Virus record (IMG/VR): IMGVR_UViG_3300042507_001323
Location: 1 to 31,156 of that record
From: a virus
Strand: one strand, 5' to 3'
Length of the DNA: 31,156 bases
Shown: piece after piece, positions 21,915 to 29,194 of the stretch
Layout of the letters: every line of letters starts with the position of its first letter
How positions within the stretch are numbered: the stretch's first letter is position 1
Translations under genes and position numbers: made by a program
Notes under the pieces: generated by a model
Databases searched by the model: none
Seen by the model: only the letters and a program-made list of their open reading frames with translations
Told to the model about the DNA's origin: nothing

Positions 21915-22891
21915 AAGGCTTTAAGGTCACAGAACCTAACGACGTACTAAACCAACTCAAAACCTACCGAGATAAATACCACGAACGAGGGAAGTATTTA
22001 GGGTTTGAAAGTTTAGATAAACATTATTCAATGCAGTTAGGGAATTGCACCGACTGGACGGGTTTCCCCATGAGCGGAAAGACTCAAGTGTTGATGGAGT
22101 TACTTGTTAACGCATCGATGTTTTATTCGTGGAAACACTTGGTATATTTTCCTGACGTTGGGAATAATGTCGAAATTGTAGCGGACTTACTCCACAAAAA
22201 GACGAGCAAATCATTTGACCCGAAGAAACCTAACACCATAACGGACAAAGAAATCGAACAGAACTTGGAATGGGTTTTATTCCACTTCAAAATCTTAACA
22301 CGAACGGATGTAAAAGCGAAACTTACACCGATGCAGTTTTGGGACTTGGCAGCCGAAATGAAGAAAACCGAAGGACTTGAAACAGCAAGTATAGATTCTT
22401 GGAAAGACATGAGCCACCCATACGATGAGTTTGGAGGTTATGCGACTTATTTAGAATTTTGCCTTCCGTATCGAAATCACATTGCCGAAGAAAACAACCT
22501 TCATTTTCACACGATTATACACCCAAAGTTGACGGACAAAGACAAAGACGGAAAACGGAACGCACCCGGTCCTTACGACTTGAAAGGAGGCTCGGAATGG
22601 TTTAATAGTGGTAAGTGCATGATTACGGTACACCGCCCTGACATCAATAGCAATGTAGCCGAAATCAAAATGAATAAGATTAAGCCGCGTTCGGTTGGTC
22701 AAATTGGCGATGTGGTTCTTCACTTCGATGTGAATACGCTCACTTATTACGAATTAGATATGATTGGACCAAGTGACCTACAAAAAAGATACGCATCACC
22801 AAAGGGAGAGATTAAAGTGAGTAAATTAGTACCAGAACTCAACAACTTCTACGGACCAAAAAACGAATACATTAACGATTTACCTTTTTAA
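21905..22891 (+). CDS. RecA/DnaB-superfamily helicase-like ATPase, 328 aa
   Basis: A RecA-fold ATPase with Walker A at residues 53-60 (GFPMSGKT) and hydrophobic strands such as HLVYFPDVGN. It has the late-helicase-like HFHTIIHPKLTDK, LKGGSEWFNSGKCMITVHRP and IKPRSVGQIGDVVLHFD elements seen in DnaB- and Twinkle-type helicases. There is no primase domain. The C-terminus ends EYINDLPF, like the C-terminal tip of single-strand binding proteins. It follows the DUF6291-like protein with a 10-base overlap. It likely unwinds the phage fork; a helicase-loader role is an alternative. Confidence 0.7.
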   Translation: MGIEGFKVTEPNDVLNQLKTYRDKYHERGKYLGFESLDKHYSMQLGNCTDWTGFPMSGKTQVLMELLVNASMFYSWKHLVYFPDVGNNVEIVADLLHKKTSKSFDPKKPNTITDKEIEQNLEWVLFHFKILTRTDVKAKLTPMQFWDLAAEMKKTEGLETASIDSWKDMSHPYDEFGGYATYLEFCLPYRNHIAEENNLHFHTIIHPKLTDKDKDGKRNAPGPYDLKGGSEWFNSGKCMITVHRPDINSNVAEIKMNKIKPRSVGQIGDVVLHFDVNTLTYYELDMIGPSDLQKRYASPKGEIKVSKLVPELNNFYGPKNEYINDLPF

Positions 22892-22893
22892 TT

Positions 22894-23529
22894 ATGAACA
22901 TAACCGATAAAATACAAATCACGAACGAGGACAACATAGAGTTAATGGCTCGTTACCCTGACAACTACTTCGACCTTGCTATTGTTGACCCTCCATACGG
23001 AATAAATAAATCTTTAAAAGGATGGGGTAAAGATACTGATGTGCGACCATTTGGGAGGTTATATCGTGAACATAGTTGGGTTGATGAATTGCCTACAAAA
23101 GAATATTTTGATGAATTATTTAGAGTTTCAAAAAACCAAATTATTTGGGGTGGAAATTATATGACAGATTTTTTAACTGCTCAACGTGATTGGATTATTT
23201 GGGATAAGAAACAAAGTGATGCTGTAAATTTTAGCATGCACGAAATGGCTTGGACAAGTTTTAACCATGTGCCAAGATTATATCGTGAAGCTGTTGTAAG
23301 TGATAAATTACATCCAACTCAAAAACCGATTGGTTTGTATAAATGGCTTTTGACACAAAAAGCAAAAGACGGAGACAAAATCCTCGACACCCACCTCGGG
23401 AGTGGAAGTATAGCAATAGCTTGTCACGAATACGGCTTCGAATTAACCGCTTGTGAACTGGATAAAGAGTACTTTGAAAAGGCGGTTGAGCGCATCAAGA
23501 ACCACGTTTCACAGCAAAAACTATTCTAA
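22894..23529 (+). CDS. DNA methyltransferase, beta class (N6-A or N4-C), copy 1
   Basis: 211 aa. The catalytic motif DPPY lies at residues 32-35, and the SAM-binding end DTHLGSGSIA at about 166-174, so the order (catalysis, target recognition, SAM) is that of beta-class amino-methyltransferases. The middle (about 38-140) is AT-rich and unlike the second copy at 25481, while the ends are about 80% identical in DNA. The target site is not known. Methylation would hide phage DNA from host restriction. No restriction enzyme gene is seen. It begins 2 bases after the helicase stop. Confidence 0.85.
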   Translation: MNITDKIQITNEDNIELMARYPDNYFDLAIVDPPYGINKSLKGWGKDTDVRPFGRLYREHSWVDELPTKEYFDELFRVSKNQIIWGGNYMTDFLTAQRDWIIWDKKQSDAVNFSMHEMAWTSFNHVPRLYREAVVSDKLHPTQKPIGLYKWLLTQKAKDGDKILDTHLGSGSIAIACHEYGFELTACELDKEYFEKAVERIKNHVSQQKLF

Positions 23530-23801
23530 TGAAAGAACTCGACATTTTAACCGCACAAATAAACCTGCGCACACTTGACCAAGCGTTGAGCATGAGCATT
23601 GACGACCTAAAGACAAAACACACGCACCGAGTTGACTTAATTAAGCCAATGGAAGAGCGACAAATCGAACTTAAGGAAGCCATGTTAACCTTCTACCGAG
23701 TTTGCGAAGACCATAAGCAAGTCGTGAAGAAATACTACGCAGTTTACGAAGAGAATTTGCGGTTAAGAGATGAAAACACAGAACTAAAAAAGTTTATATG
23801 A
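23529..23801 (+). CDS. Small coiled-coil protein, 90 aa
   Basis: Charged helical protein (DILTAQINLRTLDQALSMSI, IKPMEERQIELKEAMLTF, NLRLRDENTELKKFI), almost certainly coiled-coil. It shares one base with the stop of the first methyltransferase and overlaps the second by 4 bases. No family recognised; the setting among methyltransferases suggests a small helper, but this is only position. Confidence 0.55.
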   Translation: MKELDILTAQINLRTLDQALSMSIDDLKTKHTHRVDLIKPMEERQIELKEAMLTFYRVCEDHKQVVKKYYAVYEENLRLRDENTELKKFI

Positions 23802-24976
23802 ACAAGAAAATAAAAGTAGGTAGCGACTTTTCTGGAGTTGGTGCATTTGACCAAGCATTAATGCGTTTGGGTATTGATTACGAAACTGAATTTGCGTGTG
23901 ACATGGACAAATACGCTAGAACTACATACATCCACAACTACAAAGAACCTAAGTATTACCCTAAAAATGTTTATGACCGTGAAATACCTTCCGAAAGTTT
24001 AGACATCTATATGACTTCACCTCCATGTCAGGCGTTTAGTTTAGCTGGAAAGCGGTTAGGTAAAGACGATAAAAGAGGTATTTTGTTCTTCAACTCACAT
24101 GAATTCATCACTAAAAATAAACCTCGATTTTTTATATTTGAGAATGTCAAAGGTTTGCTTTCAGACGATGCAGGTAAGACCTTTCAAGAGTGGGTGAATT
24201 TACTTGGTGGTAAGTCCGTTAATGGTTTGCATATCTTATTTCCTTACGAAGACAGTGTGCCTTATCACATTTACTGGAAGGTATTGAACGCAAAAGAACA
24301 CGGAGTTCCACAAAATAGAGAACGGGTTTTTATAATTGGAATACGAGACGACCAAGATAATAACTTTAGGTTTCCTGCTGAAGAGCATTTGACAAAACGA
24401 CTAAAAAACATACTTGAAAATGATGTGCCTGAAAAGTATTTTTTGAGTAATGATGGAATAAAGAACTTAATTAAAAATCAGGAATATAATAAATTTAACC
24501 CATTAGAAGAAAATAGTGAATTTACTAATGTAATAACTGCAAGATGTTCGAAAGTTAGCAATGACAATCCTTTTTTAAAAATTGGAACTTGGCGAACACA
24601 TAAAGATGGACAAGGATTTAGAGAAATTGAAGATGGTAATTGTCCTACAATACCTGCGAGAGCAAGGGAAGATGGCAGCGGACAACCTGTAATACAAGAA
24701 TTAAAAATTTTAGATTGTTATAATAATAACATACGAAAAGACGAATGTTGTGGAACAATAACGCAACATTGCTCAAGAGAAGGAATGACTAATGGTTTTA
24801 AAGTAATTGAAAATTATAAGATACGCAGATTAACTCCTAGAGAATGCTTTCGATTAATGGATTTCCCTGATACTTTCGATTTTAGTTGCGTATCAGATTC
24901 ACAAGCTTACAAACAAGCAGGAAATAGTATAGTAGTGCGAGTATTGGAGAAAATCATTAAAAATCTTTCGTTATGA
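23798..24976 (+). CDS. dcm: DNA cytosine-5 methyltransferase
   Basis: 392 aa. All main motifs of the family are present: SGVGAFDQAL (motif I), SPPCQAFS with the catalytic C77, FENVKGL with E115, QNRERVFIIG with Q172, R174 and R176, and AGNSIVV near the end. The region about 200-330 (DNA about 24400-24830) is strongly AT-rich and lacks family motifs, as expected of the target recognition domain. The recognition site is unknown. Copies of a beta-class methyltransferase lie at 22894 and 25481. It overlaps the coiled-coil gene and NinG by 4 bases each. Confidence 0.95.
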   Translation: MNKKIKVGSDFSGVGAFDQALMRLGIDYETEFACDMDKYARTTYIHNYKEPKYYPKNVYDREIPSESLDIYMTSPPCQAFSLAGKRLGKDDKRGILFFNSHEFITKNKPRFFIFENVKGLLSDDAGKTFQEWVNLLGGKSVNGLHILFPYEDSVPYHIYWKVLNAKEHGVPQNRERVFIIGIRDDQDNNFRFPAEEHLTKRLKNILENDVPEKYFLSNDGIKNLIKNQEYNKFNPLEENSEFTNVITARCSKVSNDNPFLKIGTWRTHKDGQGFREIEDGNCPTIPARAREDGSGQPVIQELKILDCYNNNIRKDECCGTITQHCSREGMTNGFKVIENYKIRRLTPRECFRLMDFPDTFDFSCVSDSQAYKQAGNSIVVRVLEKIIKNLSL

Positions 24977-25494
24977 AGTCATGTAAAAAATGTGGAGAAA
25001 TCTTTACACCATTCTCGACCTTAGACAAGCACTGTTATGTGTGCAAAAAGACGGAACAAGCCCTAAAGAACCTCGCCAAAATCAAAAAGGAAAAAATCAA
25101 AAAGCAAAAGGAAGACTTGTTAACCGTCTCCGACTATCTTAAACTTGCGCAACAAGTGTTTAACAAGTGGGTAAGATTACGAGACAAAGACCAACCTTGT
25201 ATTTCCTGCGGTAACACCCTCGGTAGCAAATACGACGCTGGACACTTTTGGAGTGCAGGAGGTCATTCTTCGGTGCGTTTTCACCCGGACAACGTCCACG
25301 CTCAATGTGTCAGCTGCAACCAACACAAACACGGAAACTTAATACCATACCGCGAAGCCTTAATAAAGAAAATCGGTTACGATGGATATTGGTGGCTTGA
25401 AAGTTTTGCGCACGACACGAAGAAATGGGACAAGGAAGAACTAAAGGAATTAATAGCAACCTACAAAAAGAAAATTAAAGATGAAAATTACTGA
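24973..25494 (+). CDS. ninG: NinG-like recombination protein (Rap/Holliday junction nuclease family)
   Basis: 173 aa. The N-terminus has a zinc centre (CKKCGE and CYVCKK). A basic helix follows (AKIKKEKIKKQKEDL), then the NinG core: CISCGNTLGSKYDAGHFWSA, GGHSSVRFHPDNVHAQCVSC, NQHKHGN. This matches lambda NinG, also called Rap, which cuts branched recombination intermediates. Together with the ERF protein and the YqaJ-type exonuclease downstream it completes a recombination set. It overlaps the next methyltransferase by 14 bases. Confidence 0.85.
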   Translation: MKSCKKCGEIFTPFSTLDKHCYVCKKTEQALKNLAKIKKEKIKKQKEDLLTVSDYLKLAQQVFNKWVRLRDKDQPCISCGNTLGSKYDAGHFWSAGGHSSVRFHPDNVHAQCVSCNQHKHGNLIPYREALIKKIGYDGYWWLESFAHDTKKWDKEELKELIATYKKKIKDENY

Positions 25495-26143
25495 TAAAAT
25501 TGAAATTACAAACGAGGACAACATGCTATTGATGTCACGCTATCCTGACAACTACTTTGACCTTGCTATAGTTGACCCTCCGTATGGGATAGGTGAAGAT
25601 GGAGGTGACAAAAAAAGAGGCACTAAAGGAATTAAAACACCTATGTATACGAAAAAAAATTGGGATTGTTCTATACCTAATAAATGTTATTTTAATGAGT
25701 TAGTAAGAGTTAGTAAAAATCAAATTATTTGGGGAGCTAATCATTTTATTGAAAATATACCTTTAGCAAATAGTAGTTGTTGGATAGTATGGGACAAAGA
25801 TAATACGGGGGATTTTGCAGATTGTGAATTGAGTTGGACTTCGTTCAAAACCGCAGTAAGAAAATTTGAATTTAGATGGAACGGAATGTTACAAGGTGAC
25901 ATGAAAAACAAAGAGAACCGCATCCACCCCACGCAGAAACCCGTAGCACTTTACAAATGGCTACTCGATAAGTACGCAAAGGAAGGCGATAAAATCCTCG
26001 ACACTCATCTCGGGAGTGGTAGTATAGCAATAGCCTGCCACGAATACGGCTTTGAACTTACAGCGTGCGAACTAGATACCGAGTACTTTGAAAAGGCTAT
26101 CCAAAGAATAAATAATCATGTAGCGCAACAAAAATTATTTTAA
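25481..26143 (+). CDS. DNA methyltransferase, beta class, copy 2
   Basis: 220 aa. DPPY near residues 32-35 and DTHLGSGSIA near 175-183. First 37 and last 55 or so residues are nearly the same as in copy 1 (22894), with shared short islands VSKNQIIWG and HPTQKP in between, but the target part is different (EDGGDKKRGTKGIKTPMYT here). The target part is AT-rich against its flanks. Two copies with the same frame and different recognition cores give two specificities. It overlaps NinG at its start. Confidence 0.85.
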   Translation: MKITDKIEITNEDNMLLMSRYPDNYFDLAIVDPPYGIGEDGGDKKRGTKGIKTPMYTKKNWDCSIPNKCYFNELVRVSKNQIIWGANHFIENIPLANSSCWIVWDKDNTGDFADCELSWTSFKTAVRKFEFRWNGMLQGDMKNKENRIHPTQKPVALYKWLLDKYAKEGDKILDTHLGSGSIAIACHEYGFELTACELDTEYFEKAIQRINNHVAQQKLF

Positions 26144-26145
26144 GT

Positions 26146-26505
26146 ATGGAATTTAACAACGACTTCCGCTACGACTTACAAGTTGGTCAAGTTTACGAAC
26201 AAGAGTTTGCTAAATTACTAGGCAGCAAAATAGAAATTAAACGGGACTTTAGATGTTTGGAAACTGGTAATATATTTATCGAATACGAGTCACGAAATAA
26301 GCCTAGCGGCATTGCATCAACCCAAGCGGATTTTTGGTGCTATTGGTTAAGCGACAACCATTGTGTATTTATTAAAACCGAAGCGTTGAAGTCCCTTTGT
26401 AGGGAATACCTAAACACGAACCGGGACATTTTAGGCGGTGATATGAATACAAGTAAGGGAATTTTGCTGCCATTGAACGACCTAATAAATAAAAATTTAC
26501 TCTAA
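26146..26505 (+). CDS. Putative PD-(D/E)XK-like nuclease, 119 aa
   Basis: The pattern, QVGQVYEQEFAKLLGSKIEI, KRDFRCLETGNIFIEYESRN, KPSGIASTQADFWCYWL, has the acidic residues, the central IEYES strand and the SGI-T-ADFW stretch seen in small phage resolvase-like nucleases. Catalytic residues would be E in IFIEYE and an upstream D or E; this is by eye only. It follows the second methyltransferase by 2 bases in a recombination neighbourhood, so a DNA nuclease makes sense. Its function is uncertain. Confidence 0.5.
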   Translation: MEFNNDFRYDLQVGQVYEQEFAKLLGSKIEIKRDFRCLETGNIFIEYESRNKPSGIASTQADFWCYWLSDNHCVFIKTEALKSLCREYLNTNRDILGGDMNTSKGILLPLNDLINKNLL

Positions 26506-26530
26506 TGCGTTCCGTATTAAAAATAAAGCG

Positions 26531-26538
26531 TATATTTG
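26531..26538 (+). promoter_or_regulatory. Host-type promoter -7 box before the ERF operon
   Basis: TATATTTG matches TAnnTTTG. It lies in the 55-base gap after the nuclease candidate, 23 bases before the ATG at 26561. The -33 region shows only a weak TTCC, 17 bases away. The same TATATTTG is used at 29171. Confidence 0.55.
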
Positions 26539-26560
26539 CTGAAACTAATAAGAAAAAAAC

Positions 26561-27112
26561 ATGAAAAAAACAGAACAAACCATTGAAGAGGTGGTAAAAG
26601 TAACGGGTCTTTACCCAAAACTACACGCTGCAAAGCAAAAAATTGGTAAGGTAGTTAAGAACTCTACTAACCCTCACTTTAAAAACAAGTACGCCGACAT
26701 TAACGGCTTAATTGAAACAGTTGAACCAGTGCTTTTAGAATACGGATTACTACTTATCCAACCTATTGAAGATGGTAAAGTTAGGACGTTGATTATTGAC
26801 ATTGAAACGGGAGAAACAGCATTTTCAGATATGCGCCTTCCTGACATTCAAGACCCTCAAAAAGTAGGTTCTGCTGTGACTTACTACCGTCGTTATACTT
26901 TGCAGTCATTGTTAAGCCTACAAGCCGAAGACGACGACGCGAATAGTGCGAGTGCAACGGTCAAAAACACGAAGCCAACTATTACGCAGGAACGCTTTGA
27001 AAACGGACTTACTAAAATCACCAATGGCGAAATGACACCCGACCAATTCAAACAAGCATTGAGCGGTTACCAATTAACAGACTTACAAACTAAAGCACTT
27101 TTATTGTTATGA
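26561..27112 (+). CDS. erf: ERF-type single-strand annealing protein
   Basis: 183 aa. The ERF core is clear: HFKNKYADINGLIETVEPVL, LLEYGLLLIQPI and GSAVTYYRRYTLQSLLSLQA followed by EDDDAN. It anneals complementary single strands and works with a 5'-3' exonuclease, here the YqaJ-type protein two genes downstream. The last 50 residues form a separate C-terminal domain (TNGEMTPDQFKQALSGYQLT). It has its own host-type promoter and shares 4 bases with the next gene. Confidence 0.9.
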   Translation: MKKTEQTIEEVVKVTGLYPKLHAAKQKIGKVVKNSTNPHFKNKYADINGLIETVEPVLLEYGLLLIQPIEDGKVRTLIIDIETGETAFSDMRLPDIQDPQKVGSAVTYYRRYTLQSLLSLQAEDDDANSASATVKNTKPTITQERFENGLTKITNGEMTPDQFKQALSGYQLTDLQTKALLLL

Positions 27113-27369
27113 CACCAAAAGAGAAAGCAGATGAATTAGTAAGTAAATATTACTTGCAAGTTGAAACACTTGAAAAACAAAAAGAATGTGCTTTAATTGC
27201 AGTAGATGAAATTTTATCAATGGGAGGTCATTTGAATTTTGATTACGCATGGGTAGAGCATCGACCTACAGATATCAAAAATTGGTTTGATACTAATAAT
27301 TCCCAAGTCATTAAAGTAAATGCCTTTTTATATTGGGTAAACGTAAGAAAAGAAATCGAAAAGTTATGA
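27109..27369 (+). CDS. Small MTPxEKA-type protein, 86 aa
   Basis: Starts TPKEKADELVSKYYLQVETL, continues ECALIAVDEILSMGGHLNFD, and ends YWVNVRKEIEKL. The middle and end fit a small protein type common in Bacteroidota phages. A shorter relative is at 20300. It sits between two recombination genes with overlaps of 4 bases on both sides. Its DNA is more AT-rich than its neighbours, which suggests it is a mobile accessory gene. Function unknown. Confidence 0.6.
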   Translation: MTPKEKADELVSKYYLQVETLEKQKECALIAVDEILSMGGHLNFDYAWVEHRPTDIKNWFDTNNSQVIKVNAFLYWVNVRKEIEKL

Positions 27370-28037
27370 AAATTCGCTGCAGCTCGTTAGGTAAGATAAT
27401 GACTTCCCCCAAATCAAAGGGGGAGGTCCTTTCACAAACCGCTAAAACGTATCTTAAAGAATTAGCACTTGAGGAAAAGTTTGGTATAAAAAAAGACTTC
27501 TCAAGCCGTTACACGGACAAGGGTAACACTCAGGAAGACCTAGCCATCGAAATGGCGTCACAAGTCCTTAATTTACCTTTTGCGCTCAAAAACACGGAAT
27601 ACTTTGAGAATGAATTTATCAAAGGAACTCCCGACCTTATTTTGGAAGACGAAATAATCGACATCAAATGTTCTTGGGACGGCACTACCTTCCCTTGGTT
27701 TGAGGATGAACTTCCTAATAAGGATTACTTTTGGCAACTTGTGGGATATTGTTGGCTCACTGGACGAACGAAAGCCCGTGTAGTGTATTGCCTTGTAGAC
27801 ACCCCCGAAGACATCGTGCAGGACGAGATTCGACGTACTTCGTGGAAGAAATTCGAGATTGACGTCACCGAAGAAACAGAAAACGAAGTCCGAGCGAAAC
27901 ACGAATTTAGCCACATAAGCGAAAATAAGCGTGTTAGAGCGTTTCAAATAGAGTTGAATGAGGCTAACATCGAACAGGTTAAAGAAAAGCTGTTACACGC
28001 AAAGGAATACTATAACGAGTTAATCAATAAATTATGA
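27366..28037 (+). CDS. YqaJ-like exonuclease (lambda Exo superfamily)
   Basis: 223 aa from the ATG at 27366 (a longer form from 27333 would run inside the previous gene). The nuclease core is visible: GNTQEDLAIE with E57, KGTPDLILEDEIIDIKCSW with D90, D99 and K101, then YFWQLVGYCWLTGR, where YqaJ/Exo enzymes have a conserved Q and Y. This is the PD-(D/E)XK arrangement of phage recombination exonucleases. With the ERF protein it should form a Red-like pair that resects and anneals DNA ends. Confidence 0.85.
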   Translation: MKIRCSSLGKIMTSPKSKGEVLSQTAKTYLKELALEEKFGIKKDFSSRYTDKGNTQEDLAIEMASQVLNLPFALKNTEYFENEFIKGTPDLILEDEIIDIKCSWDGTTFPWFEDELPNKDYFWQLVGYCWLTGRTKARVVYCLVDTPEDIVQDEIRRTSWKKFEIDVTEETENEVRAKHEFSHISENKRVRAFQIELNEANIEQVKEKLLHAKEYYNELINKL

Positions 28038-28234
28038 AAACAGATAGAATAGTTATCCAAGTCCTAAACCAAATAGCAGACCGTAGCGAAAGAGGGTTAG
28101 AGAAATACGGAACGAACCTTGAACGAACCGACCTTGAAACCTTGGATTGGATTCAACACGCCCAAGAAGAGGCAATGGATTTATGCCTATATTTAGAACG
28201 AATTAAAGAGCAAATCAAAAACAAACAGTTATGA
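28034..28234 (+). CDS. MazG-like small protein, 66 aa
   Basis: A short all-helical protein with RSERGLEKYGTNLERTDLET and LDWIQHAQEEAMDLCLYLER. The last part holds the E-E-x-x-D pattern of MazG-like nucleotide pyrophosphohydrolases, in the short form common in phages. Such proteins may trim nucleotide pools. Overlaps its neighbours by 4 bases each. Confidence 0.65.
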   Translation: MKTDRIVIQVLNQIADRSERGLEKYGTNLERTDLETLDWIQHAQEEAMDLCLYLERIKEQIKNKQL

Positions 28235-28410
28235 GTTGTGAACCATTAAACGAACTGCCACCACGAAAAGACGAATACGAGGATGCAGTTGTTGACTTAC
28301 ATTTTCTTTATGACCTATTGAGATGCGAAGGACACGACCCTGAAAGTTCATTTATGAAAGGAATTAAATACGCACACGATTATTTAGATGATAAACCAAT
28401 AAACCAATAA
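28231..28410 (+). CDS. Small acidic protein, 59 aa, function unknown
   Basis: Reads SCEPLNELPPRKDEYEDAVV, then DLHFLYDLLRCEGHDPESSF and MKGIKYAHDYLDDKPINQ. It starts in the ATGA overlap with the MazG-like gene and ends directly before a structured non-coding stretch. Acidic, helical, no family recognised. The overlap and codon pattern support it. Confidence 0.55.
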   Translation: MSCEPLNELPPRKDEYEDAVVDLHFLYDLLRCEGHDPESSFMKGIKYAHDYLDDKPINQ

Positions 28411-28581
28411 TATCTGCTGCAACCCAGATAATAACGCTGACAGCTCGGAAAGACGAGCAGAAACACAAAATAATCCGTGCGACGGTAGCGGGGTGTTGCA
28501 GTTGGGCGAGCAACCATTTTATATGTAGTTGAAAAAGCGTCTGGTGTTTCTATTTTAGTAAATAATTAAAAACAAGTAAAT
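28411..28581 (+). ncRNA. Candidate structured RNA with a branched fold
   Basis: A 171-base gap without a gene. Perfect stems nest in order: outer CTGCAAC (28417-28423) with GTTGCAG (28495-28501); inside, CGCT (28435-28438) with AGCG (28487-28490); inside that, hairpin GCTCG/CGAGC (28443-28447, 28454-28458, 6-base loop) and hairpin CCGT/ACGG (28475-28478, 28482-28485, 3-base loop). After it, GTTG/CAAC (28501-28504, 28511-28514) can form. CCAGA (28424-28428) is complementary to TCTGG (28540-28544). The stretch is more GC-rich than the other gaps. It could be a leader control RNA for the gene at 28582 or a processed small RNA. I see no promoter directly upstream. Confidence 0.5.
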
Positions 28582-28818
28582 ATGAGTTACGAACACAAAG
28601 CAAACACGGGAACGCTTTTCCCTAACAACAAAAAGGCGGACAACCACCCGGATTACAAAGGTAAAATCAAAGTAGGTGACCAAGAGTACGACATCGCAGG
28701 ATGGGTAAAGACCACGGACAAAGGACAATTTTTGTCTCTTAAAGTATCGGAGCCGTTCAAACCCGAACCGCAGAACACCAGCGAAAAGATTGCTAACTCT
28801 TCAGGCTTACCGTTTTGA
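28582..28818 (+). CDS. Small DNA-metabolism-like protein, 78 aa (ends in GLPF)
   Basis: YEHKANTGTLFPNNKKADNH, then YKGKIKVGDQEYDIAGWVKT and GQFLSLKVSEPF, a pattern found in short phage proteins of unknown role (DUF736-like shape). Beta-rich. The last residues, SSGLPF, resemble the end of single-strand binding proteins. It follows the structured RNA by several bases and overlaps the next gene by 4 bases. Binding to single-stranded DNA is possible but not shown. Confidence 0.55.
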   Translation: MSYEHKANTGTLFPNNKKADNHPDYKGKIKVGDQEYDIAGWVKTTDKGQFLSLKVSEPFKPEPQNTSEKIANSSGLPF

Positions 28819-29036
28819 GAATAGCAGAACTAACCGCGCTCAATGGCTTTCTTCGGGAGGCTATTGGGACGCGCTTGGAAACTGAGTCGATGAGGTCTTT
28901 TTGTAGACGGTCAAAAGTACAGTCAAGCCAAGTCAAGAAATTACTAAACAACGAAGGCGGCTTAAACACAACCACAGTTGAACGAATAGCCCACGCATTA
29001 ATTGACTCACTTTATGAGGCGCAGGAAACCAATTGA
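28815..29036 (+). CDS. HTH protein, XRE/Cro-like, 73 aa
   Basis: The helix-turn-helix is clear: MRSFCRRSKVQSSQVKKLLN, then GLNTTTVERIAHALIDSL. The start is a TTG at 28815 overlapping the previous stop (TTGA), which gives 73 aa; a later in-frame ATG would lose the first helix. As the only small repressor-like gene, it may control the early genes or the promoter at 29149. There is no integrase or second regulator facing it, so a lysogeny switch is not evident. Confidence 0.65.
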   Translation: MRIAELTALNGFLREAIGTRLETESMRSFCRRSKVQSSQVKKLLNNEGGLNTTTVERIAHALIDSLYEAQETN

Positions 29037-29139
29037 CAAGAACCATGTCAAATATCGGATGAGAAGACGGACCAAAACCGACTACACCCGTTTCATCTTT
29101 CAATTACCCGCTTTCGAGCGACTAAACCCCGAAGAGTAA
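29014..29139 (+). CDS. Small basic protein, 41 aa
   Basis: Overlaps the HTH gene by 23 bases in another frame: RRRKPIDKNHVKYRMRRRTK, then DYTRFIFQLPAFERLNPEE. Very basic at the start, acidic at the end, no family. Its stop is inside the loop of the following terminator, a common position for the last gene of an operon, which supports it as a real gene. Could be a nucleic acid binding peptide. Confidence 0.4.
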   Translation: MRRRKPIDKNHVKYRMRRRTKTDYTRFIFQLPAFERLNPEE

Positions 29140-29151
29140 CGGGGTTTTTTT
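29124..29151 (+). terminator. Intrinsic terminator after the HTH operon
   Basis: AAACCCCG (29124-29131) pairs with CGGGGTTT (29140-29147), loop of 8 bases, then a T run to 29151. The T run flows directly into the next promoter. Confidence 0.85.
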
Positions 29152-29178
29152 GTTGGTTAAAAAATAATCGTATATTTG
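29149..29178 (+). promoter_or_regulatory. Host-type promoter before the membrane/sigma operon
   Basis: TTTG at 29149-29152 and TATATTTG at 29171-29178 with an 18-base spacer, a full match to the Bacteroidota promoter consensus TTTG-N17-20-TAnnTTTG. The ATG at 29195 is 16 bases after the -7 box. This is the best host-type promoter in the window. Confidence 0.8.
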
Positions 29179-29194
29179 ATTAAAATTTAAGCAC

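Noticed and set aside
28417-28501. Possible tRNA (7-base outer stem, 85 bases long)
   Set aside because: No T-arm sequence resembling TTCGA, no T before the anticodon position, anticodon-like hairpin has a 6-base loop, and positions 8-9 do not fit. Kept as a structured RNA, not a tRNA.
28815-29036. Lysogeny switch (repressor pair and integrase)
   Set aside because: Only one small HTH protein is present, no divergent partner, no integrase and no attachment site were seen in what appears to be a complete genome.
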